64,000 nucleotides of DNA from NCBI RefSeq assembly GCF_035083965.1, contig NC_089731.1, positions 813,501 to 877,500 of the forward strand. Reading direction: 5' to 3'. Source of the DNA: Branchiostoma lanceolatum. Lineage: Eukaryota > Chordata > Leptocardii > Amphioxiformes > Branchiostomatidae. The notes beneath the pieces were generated by a model, which did no database searches, was not told where the DNA came from, and saw only the letters and a program-made list of their open reading frames with translations. Shown in pieces: positions 32,171 to 47,100 of the stretch. Position numbers and translations under genes: made by a program. Position 1 is the first letter of the stretch; every line of letters begins with the position of its first letter.

Positions 32171-35100
32171 CTATCTTAATTTCTGCAACAGCTGTGTGAC
32201 ATTTCCAGCGTATTCAGACTTCTCAGAAGTAGATCCAGACATCTGAAAAAGAAAAAAAAAATATTTCTGGTAAACAAGAATCATAGGTTATAGTCGATAC
32301 AGTCGATAAAATACCGTACACTACAGCACAGACTAAGTATATATGGTATTGTAGTTAATTATTCCAGGAAGACATATCATACAGTCAATTAGAAGAACAA
32401 AAGCTAATGTATGCAACCTATCTGAATAGTACTAGTGTTGGTGAAACAATAATCAAGACTTTTGCTGAGCCATCTCCAATTTACCCCCTTCAAATGAAGA
32501 AAACACTAGAGGGTTATGATTTCTACCTCGAGAGCATACCCGAGGATCCAAAGACAACAGATTTCGGCACTCGACTTGCTCGCTTCATCAAACTGAGATG
32601 ACAGGGAAAATTCAGAAGAGGAAGCCGTGTGCTGGGTGGAGTGAGGAAAGCCGTGTTAAGTTCCTAAGGACACAACGTCTAGCCAGGAATTGAACCATCT
32701 TAATCTCATTTTCACTAGCCTTAGACTCCTCTGCCTTTTGATGCAAGTAAGTTGCAGTTGGGCCTAAGTTCTACTCTAAGGTAACTAAAGGTATTTTCTA
32801 TTTGTACCTTTACATGTGGGAAGGAGGGGTGAGGTGGCTGGGATGGTGCAGGACAGTAGACATCGCACAGAGTTAACCAGACAGCATCCGGCTCCAGTTG
32901 CACCAGGGCAGCAAACACACCACAGGCAGCCTACAGGGACAGAAAAATGTGAAAATTATTTTTACTCCATGGACACCATGTAATAGGACCCAAAGGCAAA
33001 TGCAAGGCTACAAGAGTAGGACTGGGACAGGTTCAGAAACATCAACATTCCAATACAAAAGTTAAACATAATCTTCCATGAATAATTTCATCACGTTGGT
33101 ATGCCGAAGGTAAAAATTATATGCTCACAATTGGGAAATCTCCATAAAAAGAATGGCTTTGCCCAGAAAACACAACAGTTACTAGAATACACTACAATAT
33201 ACATGTAGCATACACTTAGAATACTGTTATAGCTTGTTATACTGTCCATATCAAAATTCCAATGTATATCTTGTCCTTGTCAGCAGGGCTAGTCCTGAAT
33301 AGCAACAGGCTAGTCGGGCAGCCCTGGCTGTGTGTGCTGAACAGTCATACCAATTGATAGATATAGCATATAATTATACCTCTTGTAGTTTTGTAGGCTG
33401 CCTGGCGCTGAGGTAGGGGATGCAGGCACACGCGATCATGTCCACCTCAGTCTCCCCCACCCCCAGCTGAGCACAGAGAGGTCCCAGTCCCTGTAAGATG
33501 GTCGACTGAAGTCTGTGTGCCACTGTGTGGGTGTAGGCTGGGCCAACCTTCATGCTACATGGTTGGGTAAAAAAACATTATCATGTCAAATTCTTTTTTA
33601 TCTTTAACTTATCATATTCACATATATATTTAGTACATTACATAACGCAACAATACATTAATTTTACAACTGCCAAAATTTACAGTCAATTACATATTGT
33701 TATAGGGGCCATTTGTTCCCTTTGGCAGATTTCAAGGCCTTGTAAACATCTGAATGTGAACAAAGAGGAATCATATGAGACAGTATGAATGTCCATATCC
33801 ATTAACATAAGAAAACACACGAAATTATGAGACAACAAAACATTGAGATTGGCAAGGTTAATGCCTCGCTGTGGCAAAATCAAGATATTGCCAGTAAGAT
33901 TGGAAATTTGCAACGGCTACAGAGAGACAGACTTCTTAATTATTAAACATGTAAACTGAGAAGGATGCCTCTGAACCTGATCTTGGCCTGGTTTGTGAGG
34001 AAGGTCGTGACCTTGGGCCACACCTCCTTGACTACACGCTTTCTGATGAAGTCACCACACACTTCTCCCATCATGCACAGGGTCTCAAAGGCCTAGAGAA
34101 ACAAGTACACTGCATATAAGGCACACTTTAAAAAGAGTTTTCAAAATTCAGATTGAACCTCTAAGACATGTATGACTGTAGAAATTACAGTCACAAATGG
34201 ATTCAACAACCACTTGATGGACCAAGGGAAAAAGGTTGATGAAAACACTGAGGTGGTTGCTCAGGGTGGGGTTGACTATCAAAAAATTTAAAATGGACAG
34301 GGCTGTTTTTATGTGGCTTGTGACTGGATGTGGTTGCCTGATCAGTCAAACCTGATCTAGCCTGGATTCCAGCCTTATTAGCTTTAGTCCACTACCCAAG
34401 CTTCGCTCCTCGGACTAAAGCTGCTAATAAACCCACAAATTATAGAAAAGGTGGGACATTACGTCTTCCATTGTTTACAAAAGAGAAGTCAAGCCCTTCA
34501 CTAGTTATAGACAATTACGTTTGTATAGTCTAGTCGCTTTTATACCTATTTTGTACCCTGTTATTTTATGTATGTTGCTTGCAATTAGCCTTCAGGCAGG
34601 AATTTGCAATAAACTTATTTTAATAAGGCTGGACTCCAGGCTAGATCAGGTTTGACTGTAGATAACTTCACTGACTGAATTATGTACATCATTTTCTCTT
34701 TTCTTCCCTTACAGATTCAATACAATATAAAGTAGGTCTTTTTTAGCTACAAAAAGGAGAAGATAAAAGACTCCACATGTACATTGTGTAAAGACACTGA
34801 CTTTGAGTATGACCAGTGGCTCTGAGTCCTCCAGTCTGTGTGTGAAGGGCTGCCACAGTCGGTGCACCTGGAACAGGTAAAACAACAGGTATGATATAGC
34901 AAAGAACCTTGCCAACAGGTGTTTTAAACAACTGTATCTGTATCTGTATCTGTATAGCCGGTATAACCGCCCTTCGGCGTAACACACCAGCTAACCAACT
35001 GGTGTTCTAATAAACACATGGTGGTCTATACGTTTGTTTCTTTAAACACAACAGATAGTGTAGGAAAGTATCATTCTAACAAGTGTTCTAAACACGTGGC

Positions 35101-38100
35101 GTTTGTTCCACACATCGATTTGTAGAAACACAACAAATAGTGCAGAAAAGCACCATGCACGCTACTGGAAAGGGTTGCAGTCTTTAGGATGGGACATTAA
35201 GCCATGGTCCACTGTTCATTGTGCTTGTCGAAGACAGCTAGGGGAATTTCCCCGGTACTATGAACCTGTAAATACTGTACATGGCATCCGTCTTCTCCGT
35301 AATAACCAATGGAAGAATAGCTCTTCAGTGAGCTTAACTGGATCAAAATCACTTTCACTTTACAAACCTGTGGCAGCAGCTGGACTGTACTGTCCTGTAG
35401 GGCCGTCAGCCCCTCACAGGTGATGTCCAACACCTGTAGCCGCAGCCTGAGGTCACCTGAGGACATCAAGTGTCTGCACCTGTCAAGCACCTGCAGAAAT
35501 AGTCAAAGCTTAAAGGTAAAGATAGTCCCACGGCATTTTTGAGGAGAGGTACATATAACCATGAAAATCTTGTAAATAAAATCATCACAAAAGTTTAAAG
35601 AATTCTTAATCTTAGACTAGTATTTACCTCCTTTTTCTTGAGATTATCTAGGCCGTACCTCGAGAACATTCTTGATGTGTGCAGGAACCTCTGGCTTCTT
35701 GTCAGGCTCCTCCATGGCTTCTTCATTCCCAGCATCCTCTGCTGACTCCTTCCCATCATGCTCCACATCTGTGATGTCATCATCACCAAGGAGACCGTCT
35801 GCGAGTTGTTTTGTCCGGTGATATTCCACCAGGAAATCTCTGATAGACTGGGTTCCCTCCACGTCCCAACTTTTTCTGGATGGTCTTTTGTTTAGTTCTT
35901 TATTCTGGAGCACAGGAATATAATCAGATTGGAACTCATTCATTATTTCATCCATCTATTCATTCCTTTCCCCATCCATCTTTCCATCTCCTCATTTATT
36001 CAATTATTCTCATTCAGCATTCATTTCTTCACTCAATCACTCATTCATTCATTGATTCTTTCATACATTCATTTATCCATACGTCCAATTCTTTTAAAAT
36101 AGTTTAAGTGAAATGACAAGTTAAAGCTATGATTCAAGACACATTTTGGACCTGGATATACCCAATAATGAAACAAAATTATTCATGTTTCATGATTGTA
36201 ACTGCACGTGCAGTTGTTAATACTTACTGTCTTCCTTCCCTTCACTCCTGCATGATAGGTAACCTCAAGCCAGATGGAACCCTCAATGTGACATAGAATT
36301 ACAAAACAAACAAACAAACCAACCTTGTTGCCAGGGAACCACCTGTTGACGGCTGCCACCAGGGACTGCAGGACGCTGAGGAAGCTGACACACCTGTCCT
36401 CGTGGTGCCGGTCCAGAGCCAGCAGGATCTCCTCTATCGTGTCTTCAACAAGAGGAAGAATCAAAGATGAAAAAATTGACACTGTGAAAATGATGTTGAT
36501 CCAGTTTAGCTCATCACTGAAGAGCTAATCTTCCACTGGTCCTGACAGAGAAGACAGACGCTATTTATAGTATGTACAGGTTCATTGTAACATGGCTTTC
36601 AGCACCAAGAACATTACCTGCACCGCATGGTGTTTGAAAGTTTGAAAGTTAATTAAGGTAGAAGTAGTCTCGTAACATTGCGGCTCACTGAAGAGCTATT
36701 TTTCCACTGGTTGTGACAGTGAAGACAGACGCTATGTACAGTATTTACAGGTTCATTGTACCGGTTAAGGTGAAGGCTAGACATCCAGGTACAGTAAATG
36801 CAGAAATGTTTGTGTTTTTTTCGGCTATCGTTTTAGCGTGAACTTAAAGCCCCCGCAAACATTTTTGTCCGATACGGTAGCAGTATGTGGCTATAGCGCT
36901 ACAGCGAACTTAAAACCAAGAACACTCCATTTTCACCTTAAATAAAAACATGTGAACTTACATGCAAGACACACAAGGTAACAGTAACAGTTACATAATA
37001 GGGCACAACGTCGGGGCATGGTGAGCATCAAACCCGGGACCTATCGGTTATAAGTCCAAGGCTCTTAGACTGTTGCGCCACACAGATGTAACGTAATCGA
37101 ATCAACTTTGCATAATTGTTACCTTGCACAAGAAGAACATAACCCTAACCTTTTTGCAAAATTTTTGTATTTCCAACACATCAATCCTTACTTGAACGAT
37201 GGTATTTGAAGGCATGATTATTTGTTGTTCTTGTCTGAGCTGGTATTAGATACTGCTTGTGAGTAACTGTTACCTTGCACGAGAAGCAGGATATCCTTGT
37301 CGCTGTGCTGCAGCATGACTCTGAGCACGTGCGGCGCCCGGGGGTTCAGGCTGAAGTGTCGGAGGCTGAGGGAAATGTCGTTCACCAGGTAGTCTGCATT
37401 CTCAGCGATCAGCTGTGCCACCGAGCTGTACCCGCAGCTTACACACACGGATACAAGGCTGGTGTGGGCTGTCTCACTGTAATGTACAACACAGGATATC
37501 TGTATTTGTACCTGACATTGGCAAAATACAGAATATCTGTAGGTATACATTATAGTATTGGTCAGTATAGATTCAGAAAGACTGAATCTCTCTCAAACTA
37601 AGAGAAAGAAAGTGGTCTATGCTGTTTTACTATAAATGCAGTCATATGAAACTCGTATAACTACTTCTAATTTCATTCAATCGTTGCAAAATATTTCTTA
37701 CAAGATATTGAGTAGACTTGTCTCTTACAATTGCTGCCAAATAACAGTTGCCATAATGATAGTATACGTCACACTTAAAGTTTGTACTCTGTACTTCTGT
37801 TTCATTCAATCATTCTTCTCTTAAATTTTTTTTCTTCATTTATTTATGTTTGGCTGTGTACAATGTACAGCAGCCAAGGCTGCCCGACTAGCTATTGCTA
37901 TTACAAGGGGCCAGCCTTGCTGCAAAAGTACATGATAAAAAAAAATAGTTGCATTGGTTAAAAATAAATCATACGCACATACAATAATACAACTCTTACC
38001 GTGAATCAATATACATAAACATTCTATGAATACCACTGTAAAATCTAAAATCTCTCAAAACGTGAAAAATCCTGTTGAACCGACCTGATGACTGCAGATT

Positions 38101-41100
38101 CGTCTCCGAGTTTCTCCAGAACTGGGTAAAGACTCTGGATAAGGAGCAGCTTAAAGTCTTCACTAAGCACCTAAGACAAGAAAAAATTTCCATTTTAAGA
38201 TCCAGACTCCTAAAGATGCATCTTACAGAAAGGAAAGGTATACTCCTCAGTCTATCCAGGACTCTCCTTTAGCAACAGATTTTGCTTAGATTTATCAAAG
38301 TCTATATTTACGTCTATGTTGATATTAATGTTTATGTTAAATACATGTTTATCTTTCTTTTGGGTCACATTTCAGACTTCAGAGATGCACAGCTGCACTT
38401 TGTAAAAATTGCTCGAAATTTCTTCACAGAACCCTGATTGATAATCCAAGAACATTTTATAAATTCCTCTTCGAATGTACATACAATGAAAAAATTTGTT
38501 TGACTATCACATATCAGAATCTATATGGCTTGTATAACCGCGTAACAAACCAACGTATGTTTAACTTAACTCAATGGCTCTGTGAAAATTTTTAATCATC
38601 ACCTTCGCAAAAATACCGATTCCTTCCAGCTGTAGGCATATGAGAAGAATGTTACTGTTCAATGTCTTATAAGAGGTTTGAGGTGCCCTTGAAGATGACC
38701 TTGGAATCAGCCAATCAGGACTGTCTTTCAATGATGTTGTTAAGTCACTGGACCAATCAGGAGGAGTGTTAGAAATGTCTGTGTATTCTGATTGGCTGGA
38801 AGTGGGGAGATGCCAATTCTTTGGAGAGATGTATTCTTCTAGTAACGAACTGCGAAAGAAAAACAGAACAAGATTAAAGACATTACGACAAAGTCAAGGA
38901 CAGCGAACATTGTATTATTTGAAAGGTAAAATGGTATTTCAATCTAAAATTATATAGTTCTTTTTTTTAGCATCCTCAATTACGTGTAAGGTGAAGCATG
39001 ATGCTTTTTAAGCACCTACATGTAGTAGTGAAATGTGGCTTCTCTACGGCTCGGGTTTTAGCCAAGCACACGGGTCACCCCAACTCTTTTAGATATATAA
39101 GTGTGCTGGGTTTTTTTATATGCAGAGGTTTGATGCCTAAGGTTAACGCCTGAAGCTCCCTCATACACGGATATGCTGGCTTTACGTCACCATCCGAAAC
39201 GACAAAATGTAGCCCCTTACAACATGTCCATACTTAGGTGTAAGAAAGAGAGGCATCCATGTGAATGAGGAAAAAGTACCAAATAATGTCTGCTGTTTCT
39301 TCACTGGGTGGCCTGGCTGCTACATCCGGAAGCTCTGCAACAACATGATGCAGAATTTTGCAAACACTACATTTTGTATCAGTTCTACAATAGACCAATC
39401 CTGTCGAACACCATATCGAACGAATAGAAGACCCATAGAACACCCTGTTCTATTCAGCCCACCTCCGTCAAAAACAGCGTTGGCGGGGCAGAAATGGCGC
39501 GTGTAAAGCAGGGTACGTATATCTGGGACAGGTTTTCCACTGTATTGGTTGAATGCATGCTCAGAACAAAAACGAATTTAAAAAGAAAATAGATCGGGCA
39601 CTCAAGGAGAGGAAGCTTGTACCACATGCTGACTACTACTAAAGTCCGCTAGCGAAGAGTTTCGTATCTTCAGTTACTGGTGTGTGAAACTGGTTAACTT
39701 GAAAGTGAACAGGGAAGTAAAATGATGCATTTTAATTCTTAGTTACTAAATACCATGCAGCTCTTATGCATGCAGTCAATACAGCCGGAACCCTGTCACA
39801 GATATATGAACCCTGTTTTACACGTGCATCGGCTGCCTGTCAGAAACTGGGCGCTGATGCCCACCGACAACGGAAAGCTATGCGGCGCATACCGCTTTAA
39901 CATTGATCGAAAACATTACGCTCTCACCGCAACTACACCTACCCCCTCCTTAAACAACTCTACCCGGTGGATACAGCCTTCAACAAAGAAGACGTAGCAT
40001 TCTTATTTGGTAGCATTCTAATCTTCATCGACGTATTCTTATTTGGGTCGCTCTGAAAGGGTTTCAGTGCCACAAAAGCTAAACCGAAGTCAGTGGCATT
40101 ATTTTCAACCTAGCCGCGGCAACCATGTTTGGTCCATCAAACCCTGTTTTTGACGGAGGTGTTCGAAATCGAACAGGGGGCGTGGCCTTGGGATCGGTCT
40201 ATGATGTGATAATACTACTGATCAGTGACACTGTGCAGACTGAAGTAGAGTTTCTAAGAAACGTAATGTAAATATGGTGAAAAATTTTTTGGATGGTCCA
40301 ACTGCAATAGGAAACGAAAACACAAGTTGGTGCTAATGAGTGAATGAGCTCCTGTTGTCGACAACAGGAGCTAATGTTGGCCCACAGGCTCGGTTCCAAG
40401 TGCCAGACAGTTCCTTTCTGGGCCAGGGTGGGATTGTACATTCTCATGCACTGCATGTAAATCCATTTAATATAGCGGTTGTTAATTCTAGCCCTTGGGG
40501 GAAAGGGAATTGTTCACTGCATTCAATCTTAACGGTGGGAACAAACATCAGTGTTTCAAGTATAAGTAATCAAACATTTGCGATGATGAAATTTTAGCGG
40601 TAGACTAGTGACAGCTAAAGTAGCTAAATCAAGTTACCGTTCAACTTAACAAATAAAGAATTAAAGTATGTATATTGCTGGACTGGACTGACCTTCCCCG
40701 GTTGACCCCAGCAGAATCTCATTGAGAATGAGAACGGCCTGTTTTCTGTGGAGGGATGACTGCTGGTACAGGTCCAGGAAATGGTCCACCAGCAGAGAAA
40801 GATCCCCTGGACATACACGCAACATGGAATAAAAGTTTAGTATTAGTAAAAAAAATGACCAAGAAGAATCAAGTACCAAGTGAACATGATGATAATTTCT
40901 TGTGACAATGTACATGCAGTAGGTTGTACCTTAACAGACACTTAATATTTGAAAAGTTAGGTTCTAAATTTCATTGCTGCCATGTCAGAAAACCTGTATC
41001 ATAACTTATTTTTTTTGTATAAAGTTTGCTCTTTTGTTTTGAAACTCCTGATTTCATCTTGCATAACAAGGTCACATGTTGAAGACACCATTTTCAATAT

Positions 41101-44100
41101 ATGATTGTGTTTAAGTCTCAGAATGACCCTTCCAACAGTAAGTCACGCTAATCTACATGACAGACTTACCATAATACCCGAGCAGCTGGCAGATCTGTCT
41201 CAACAGCTGGTAGACTCGAGGGTCCTGGAAGTGTCTGAAGCGCTTTGTTCTGTTTGGCAGGACGTAGTGTCCAGCAGGAGGACCCTCCATAGAAATGGCA
41301 GGTGTGCCTGAGGAAGAAATGGAAGAAATACATCTAGCTGAAGAACAGGAAATGGAAAATTTCCTCAACTGAGAATTTACAACAGTGTGATTGGTAAATA
41401 GTTCAGAAAAATACACTATATAATTTGTATAATATACGAAAAGTTTTTTGGCAGTTCTCATGTAGGTTTAAGTAACCCCATACCCCAAGTGAAATTGGCA
41501 AATTGAAAAATAAAAAAAAATTAAACAATCAATTTAATCATATCAATTAGGCTAGACATACAGTAACAAGATATGCAAGGTACAAACAATGTAACAGTTG
41601 ACAAGCAACTGGATAAAGGTACCTCGTGGAATTTGATAAAGATTAATAAACTCCCTTGGCCACCTCCACCAAGAGTTCTTTCCCACACTATTTTGACAAG
41701 TGTAGGCTGAATTTGAGCTTCTCATGAATAAAGAATAAGGAATAAAGAAAGGTCCCAACCTCCAGCAGGAGTTCTCTCCCCCACTATCCTGACTAACCTC
41801 CAGCAGGAGTTCTCTCCCCCACTATCCTGACTAACCTCCAGCAGGAGTTCTCTCCCCCACTATCCTGACTAACCTCCAGCAGGAGTTCTCTCCCCCACTA
41901 TCCTGACTAACCTCCAGCAGGAGTTCTCTCCCCCACTATCCTGACTAACCTCCAGCAGGAGTTCTCTCCCCCACTATCCTGACTAACCTCCAGCAGGAGT
42001 TCTCTCCCCCACTATCCTGACTAACCTCCAGCAGGAGTTCTCTCCCCCACTATCCTGACTAACCTCCAGCAGGAGTTCTCTCCCCCACTATCCTGACTAA
42101 CCTCCAGCAGGAGTTCTCTCCCCCACTATCCTGACTAACCTCCAGCAGGAGTTCTCTCCCCCACTATCCTGACTAACCTCCAGCAGGAGTTCTCTCCCCC
42201 ACTATCCTGACTAACCTCCAGCAGGAGTTCTCTCCCCCACTATCCTGACTAACCTCCACTAGGAGTTCTCTCCCCCACTATCCTGACTAACCTCCAGCAG
42301 GAGTTCTCTCCCCCACTATCCTGACTAACCTCCAGCAGGAGTTCTCTCCCCCACTATCCTGACTAACCTCCACTAGGAGTTCTCTCCCCCACTATCCTGA
42401 CTAACCTCCAGCAGGAGTTCTCTCCCCCACTATCCTGACTAACCTCCAGCAGGAGTTCTCTCCCCCACTATCCTGACTAACCTCCACTAGGAGTTCTCTC
42501 CCCCACTATCCTGACTAACCTCCAGCAGGAGTTCTCTCCCCCACTATCCTGACTAACCTCCAGCAGGAGTTCTCTCCCCCACTATCCTGACTAACCTCCA
42601 GCAGGAGTTCTCTCCCCCACTATCCTGACTAACCTCCAGCAGGAGTTCTCTCCCCCACTATCCTGACTAACCTCCACTAGGAGTTCTCTCCCCCACTATC
42701 CTGACGTCGGTGACGTCCAGCTCCAGAACCTGCACCAGCGCCAGGGACAGCCGCTTCAGGTGAGCCGCGGAGTTCAGCAGAGTCGCGACCCTCGACCCCA
42801 GGAGCTTCAGGTAGCCGTGGGTCAAGGTCAAGGTGGACAGCTTCTTCTCATCGTCTGGGAAGGAAATTTTAAGGAGTTAAAATTCAACTTTCATTCACAA
42901 TTCTAAATGCAGTTTGAAAAGAATTGCTATCGTATCGGTAATACTTAACTCACCACAACACGTCAAGTACTAATCTCATTTCATCGCATCATAATTAATT
43001 AGAAAGTGTATCTTTTACCCTTCCCCATGATTGTTGTGATCAAATGCTAAATTAAATACATATGATCACACAGTGATTGCAGGAGTACCAGTGCTGTGCA
43101 TGTAAGTGAGTACCGTATTTTCTCAATTTAAGTACACACTTTTTAAACTTTTCTAAATTCAAAAAGTGTCTCATGCTATCGCCAAAGTGGGGGTGCAGAC
43201 TTTATTTGAGGTCACTGACTGTAGGTGATTAAAGAAATGCTGAAATTTTCCTCCAACATTTGTGTCCGTCTTCATATCTATCTATTTATCGATTTCAAGG
43301 CTTTTACAAGGCTGGCACTTTCCATGACTGGGCACTGCTTTTCAGATTAGCCCGTTTCCATAACTAGCTGTGTATCTCATATCATCAAACAGCTTAAATG
43401 CCTGATGGAGGCTTACAACAAAATGTCCTCATCAGCCTGAGCACTAGGTAGATAAAAGAGCGCTTACAGCTACATGGGCAAAAGGCATGTGTGACAGGTC
43501 TTTCGGTGTAATATAACATGTTATGCAGTTTATACCAGCTCTGTAGATACAAATACAACTTATTTTATATCCTATGTATTAGACTCTAGAGTACTTTTAG
43601 AACCATTGTTTTAGACTTAGTATTAGATGCCCTCAGGCTGTTAGTTTCATTATATGTAATTCAAAATCTGTATGCCTGCATGTACTTTCATGTAGCCCTG
43701 TAGGGCATGAATGCACAGTATAAACCTTATTATTATTAATCTATCATTGAATAGCTTGTCTGATGAGAGTTTACAACAAAATGTCCTCACCTGCTGCCCT
43801 CATCAGCCTGGGCAGGGCCGTCGCCAGCGCGTGCAGGTTCTCCTCCAGGATCTCCACCAGCGGCCGCGAGCACAGGTGTTGGTCTGCGTACCTGCCGAGC
43901 ACCTGGGTACACCTGGCTGACACCTGGGGGTAGTCATCCCCCACCTGGCTCACTAGCATCTGCAGCAGGGGGGCGGTGCAGCACTGTAGGGTCCTGTAGG
44001 GGGGAAAGTGAAAGTGATCTTGAACCAGGTGTTTGTCTGCGTACCTGTGGAGCACCTGGGTACACCTGTCTGACACCTGGGGGTAGTCGTCTCCCACCTG

Positions 44101-47100
44101 GCTCACAAGCATCTGCAGCAGGGGGGCGGTGCAGCACTGCAGGGTGCTGCGGGGGGGAAAGTGAAAGTGATCTTGAATCAGATGTTGGTCTGATTACCTG
44201 TGGAGCACCTGAGCACACCTGGCTGACACCTGGGGGTAGTCGTCACCCACCTGGCTCACTAACAACTGCAGCAGGGGGGCGGTGCAGCACTGTAGGGTCC
44301 TGCAGGGGGGAAAGTAAAAGTGATCTTGAACCAGGTGTTAGTGGGAGTACCTGTGGAGCATCTGAGCACACCTGTCGGACACCTGGGGAAAAAGAAGAAA
44401 GGCCAGATTTGTATTGTTGAATCACCCTGGGGATCTGGCTGCAAAATATATGAGAAATAGTATTGGAGTTGAACAAACACACCACTATCAGTGGACTAGC
44501 CCCTACTCTACTGGCCCTGTATGGCCCAAGAACTAAGAGCACCGCCCCTATTCACCAACAGGCGTGTGGTAAGAATTTTAACAAATTTGATGGTATGTGA
44601 AAGTCGACTCACTTTGTGCACTCCATAAGAAGTCTGTCAGCAAAGTCTACCAGGGCCAGCCTTACTGAGTTCAAACCAGGTCATTACAAAATGAAAGACT
44701 AGAAAATTACTACATATACTGCTTCCTCTGCTTACAATTAGTAGTTAAGTACTCAGCACATATGAGAAATGGAAACAATATGTAGTATGGGAATTGAACA
44801 CAGACACCACTGTACTGACCCGGTATGACCCAAGAGCTAATAGAAATGCAGAAGGTCGCCGCCCCAAGGTGTAAGGAATTTAACAAATTTGATGCTATGA
44901 AAGTCGACTCACTTTGTGCACTTCATGAGAAGTCTGTCAGCAAAGTCCACCAGGGCGAGCCTGACTCTCCAGCTGGGGTGCGTCTCTCCTGCTATCCTCT
45001 GCACCAACACCTGCAGTTGGCACACAGAAAAGGTGAAATATTGAAATTATTATGAAGAACTTTATTGAAATAACAAATTAAAGTACATCGACTTTTGAAA
45101 GGTCTTCTACTTTAGATACAGAAACTTTAGGTAGATATGATGATATTCTATGGCCTAACTGATGATGATGATCCACTGTGTTCTGCAGCTCAGGTACAAT
45201 GTAGTTGTGGAAACAACCTCTGGCTTTTGCCTCTACGTTATGGCCTAACTACTACAGTTTCTAATATCTAAACATTACCTTTAAAAAATGTGCCTATTTG
45301 TACACTGTAATTACAGTGTGATGATTGTCTGCTCATGAAAGGTGTTTGTTAATAGGATAAAATAGTGCCGGATGAAATAATCGTAAAACAACAAAATTTT
45401 TAAGCTAATGGAGTTCGTTCATTTTGTTTTGCTTCTGTATCTATTACATATGTCAAGTTGAACTCATTATCATTTTTAGAATTCAAACTATACCACTGGA
45501 CAAACCTTTCTGAAATTTGACAGACATTTCAGATGCCTTTGATTGCATATTCCATAAAATCTGATTCAAAATCAAATTTGGTGCATGCACAGATGCCATC
45601 CATATAATTGAGTCAGCATGGCCTAATGTGGCTGTTGCAGCTGTGTTGACACATGTGCCAAACTTTATAAGTTATAGATTGATACTCTAGGATGTTTGCT
45701 GCGGAGCAATCTTAACAAAGAAGGTAAAGGCCTTAGCTGGTTTAATTTATGTCTTGGTTTATAGAAACCTCTGTATGTCTTGAAAGTAAGTGTATTGTTG
45801 AGCTGTGAATAAAAGAGCACTTGATGATATTTGTATAATGAAAGAAGTCTTGATGATATTTGTGTGGTGAAACACAAGACAAAAAAATACACAATTACAG
45901 GATGTAGTCATTGCTGCCATTAGAATTCTTTACTTACCAAAGCAGGGACCTTACCAGCGTGGAGACAGCTATATTCAGATGGACAAGTTTTGGTAAACTA
46001 GTCAAAACTTTAAACACTAAATCTACAAACTTTAAAACATGTTGTCTGCATGGTGCTTATTACCATCCATTATTGGTGTTACATACAACAGCATCAGCAG
46101 ATATTCCCTGTTGATACAACAGGAGAAATGGCATAAAAACCCAGAGGTTTGCCTTGTCGTCACAGAAAACAAGGAGAGCTCATTCTGGTGTGATCACAGA
46201 TTTGCCACCATGGTTAAGGTAAGTCCTCACCCCATTTCTTAAAAGTTAGTCCAGATCTGTGGAAAGCTTGCAGACTTGTACGGCACTGAGAATGAAGACG
46301 TTTTGGTGATTGCAAAATTCTTGTTTTAGGAAACTTAAATGGCTGCAAGGAAATTATAATTAATGGGGGAATGCACGCAATCTTGGTGGGCAAAAAAAAA
46401 TAATAATTTAGAGTCATAGTATACAGTACACAGAGCTGGTTTTTCATATACATGATCATAATCATGTAGTGCTAGTTGAACCCTTCACCAAAAGTACCCT
46501 CTTACTAATAGCTGGTGACTTTCAGTATTAAAGAATTGTGAAGATGAGTTAAATTTGTAACACATAAAGTTGATGATTCATTTTCAGACTCAGACCTTCC
46601 GCCTGGTGACCGTTATCCTGCTTGTGGCTGGTGGTGTCGGCTTTTCTGCCGAGATTCCTCAACAACAAGGTGCTCAAGGTATTGCTAGATATACATGTAA
46701 CGTCAATGGTCATAATTCTACCGACTACCCTTAATAAGAATGCCACATTAGAAAAATGGGTCATCTGGAGGTTAAAAATGTTTTGAACACCTGTATGTTT
46801 AAAGTGTGCTTACATGTACATGTACCTCAGGGATTACTGATGCTGCATTAGTACATTTGGTAAAATTCAACGGTTGTTTTCTTTTCATCTGATGGTTCTA
46901 GCGTACAGTAACTAGTGGAATTTTGAGAATTTTACAATATCACGGAATTCCAGACTACTTCAAGAATCTTGGAATTAAGTTCTTCATATATAGACAATGT
47001 TTGCAAAGTCAAAAACAGACTTCTTTTTTTTACTTTGATATTTGCAGCAACTTTGCCGTTTTGATTGACAACCTAATAAAGGTACACTCAAGTATTCCAT

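Noticed and set aside
41758..42703. CRISPR-like array (regular direct repeats)
   Set aside because: Units are contiguous with no unique spacers, and the context is a eukaryotic intron.
44300..44395. Most upstream 153-bp unit as a fourth extra TTI1 exon
   Set aside because: It lacks the phase-2 acceptor; the only AG available would shift the frame, so it is taken as a remnant.
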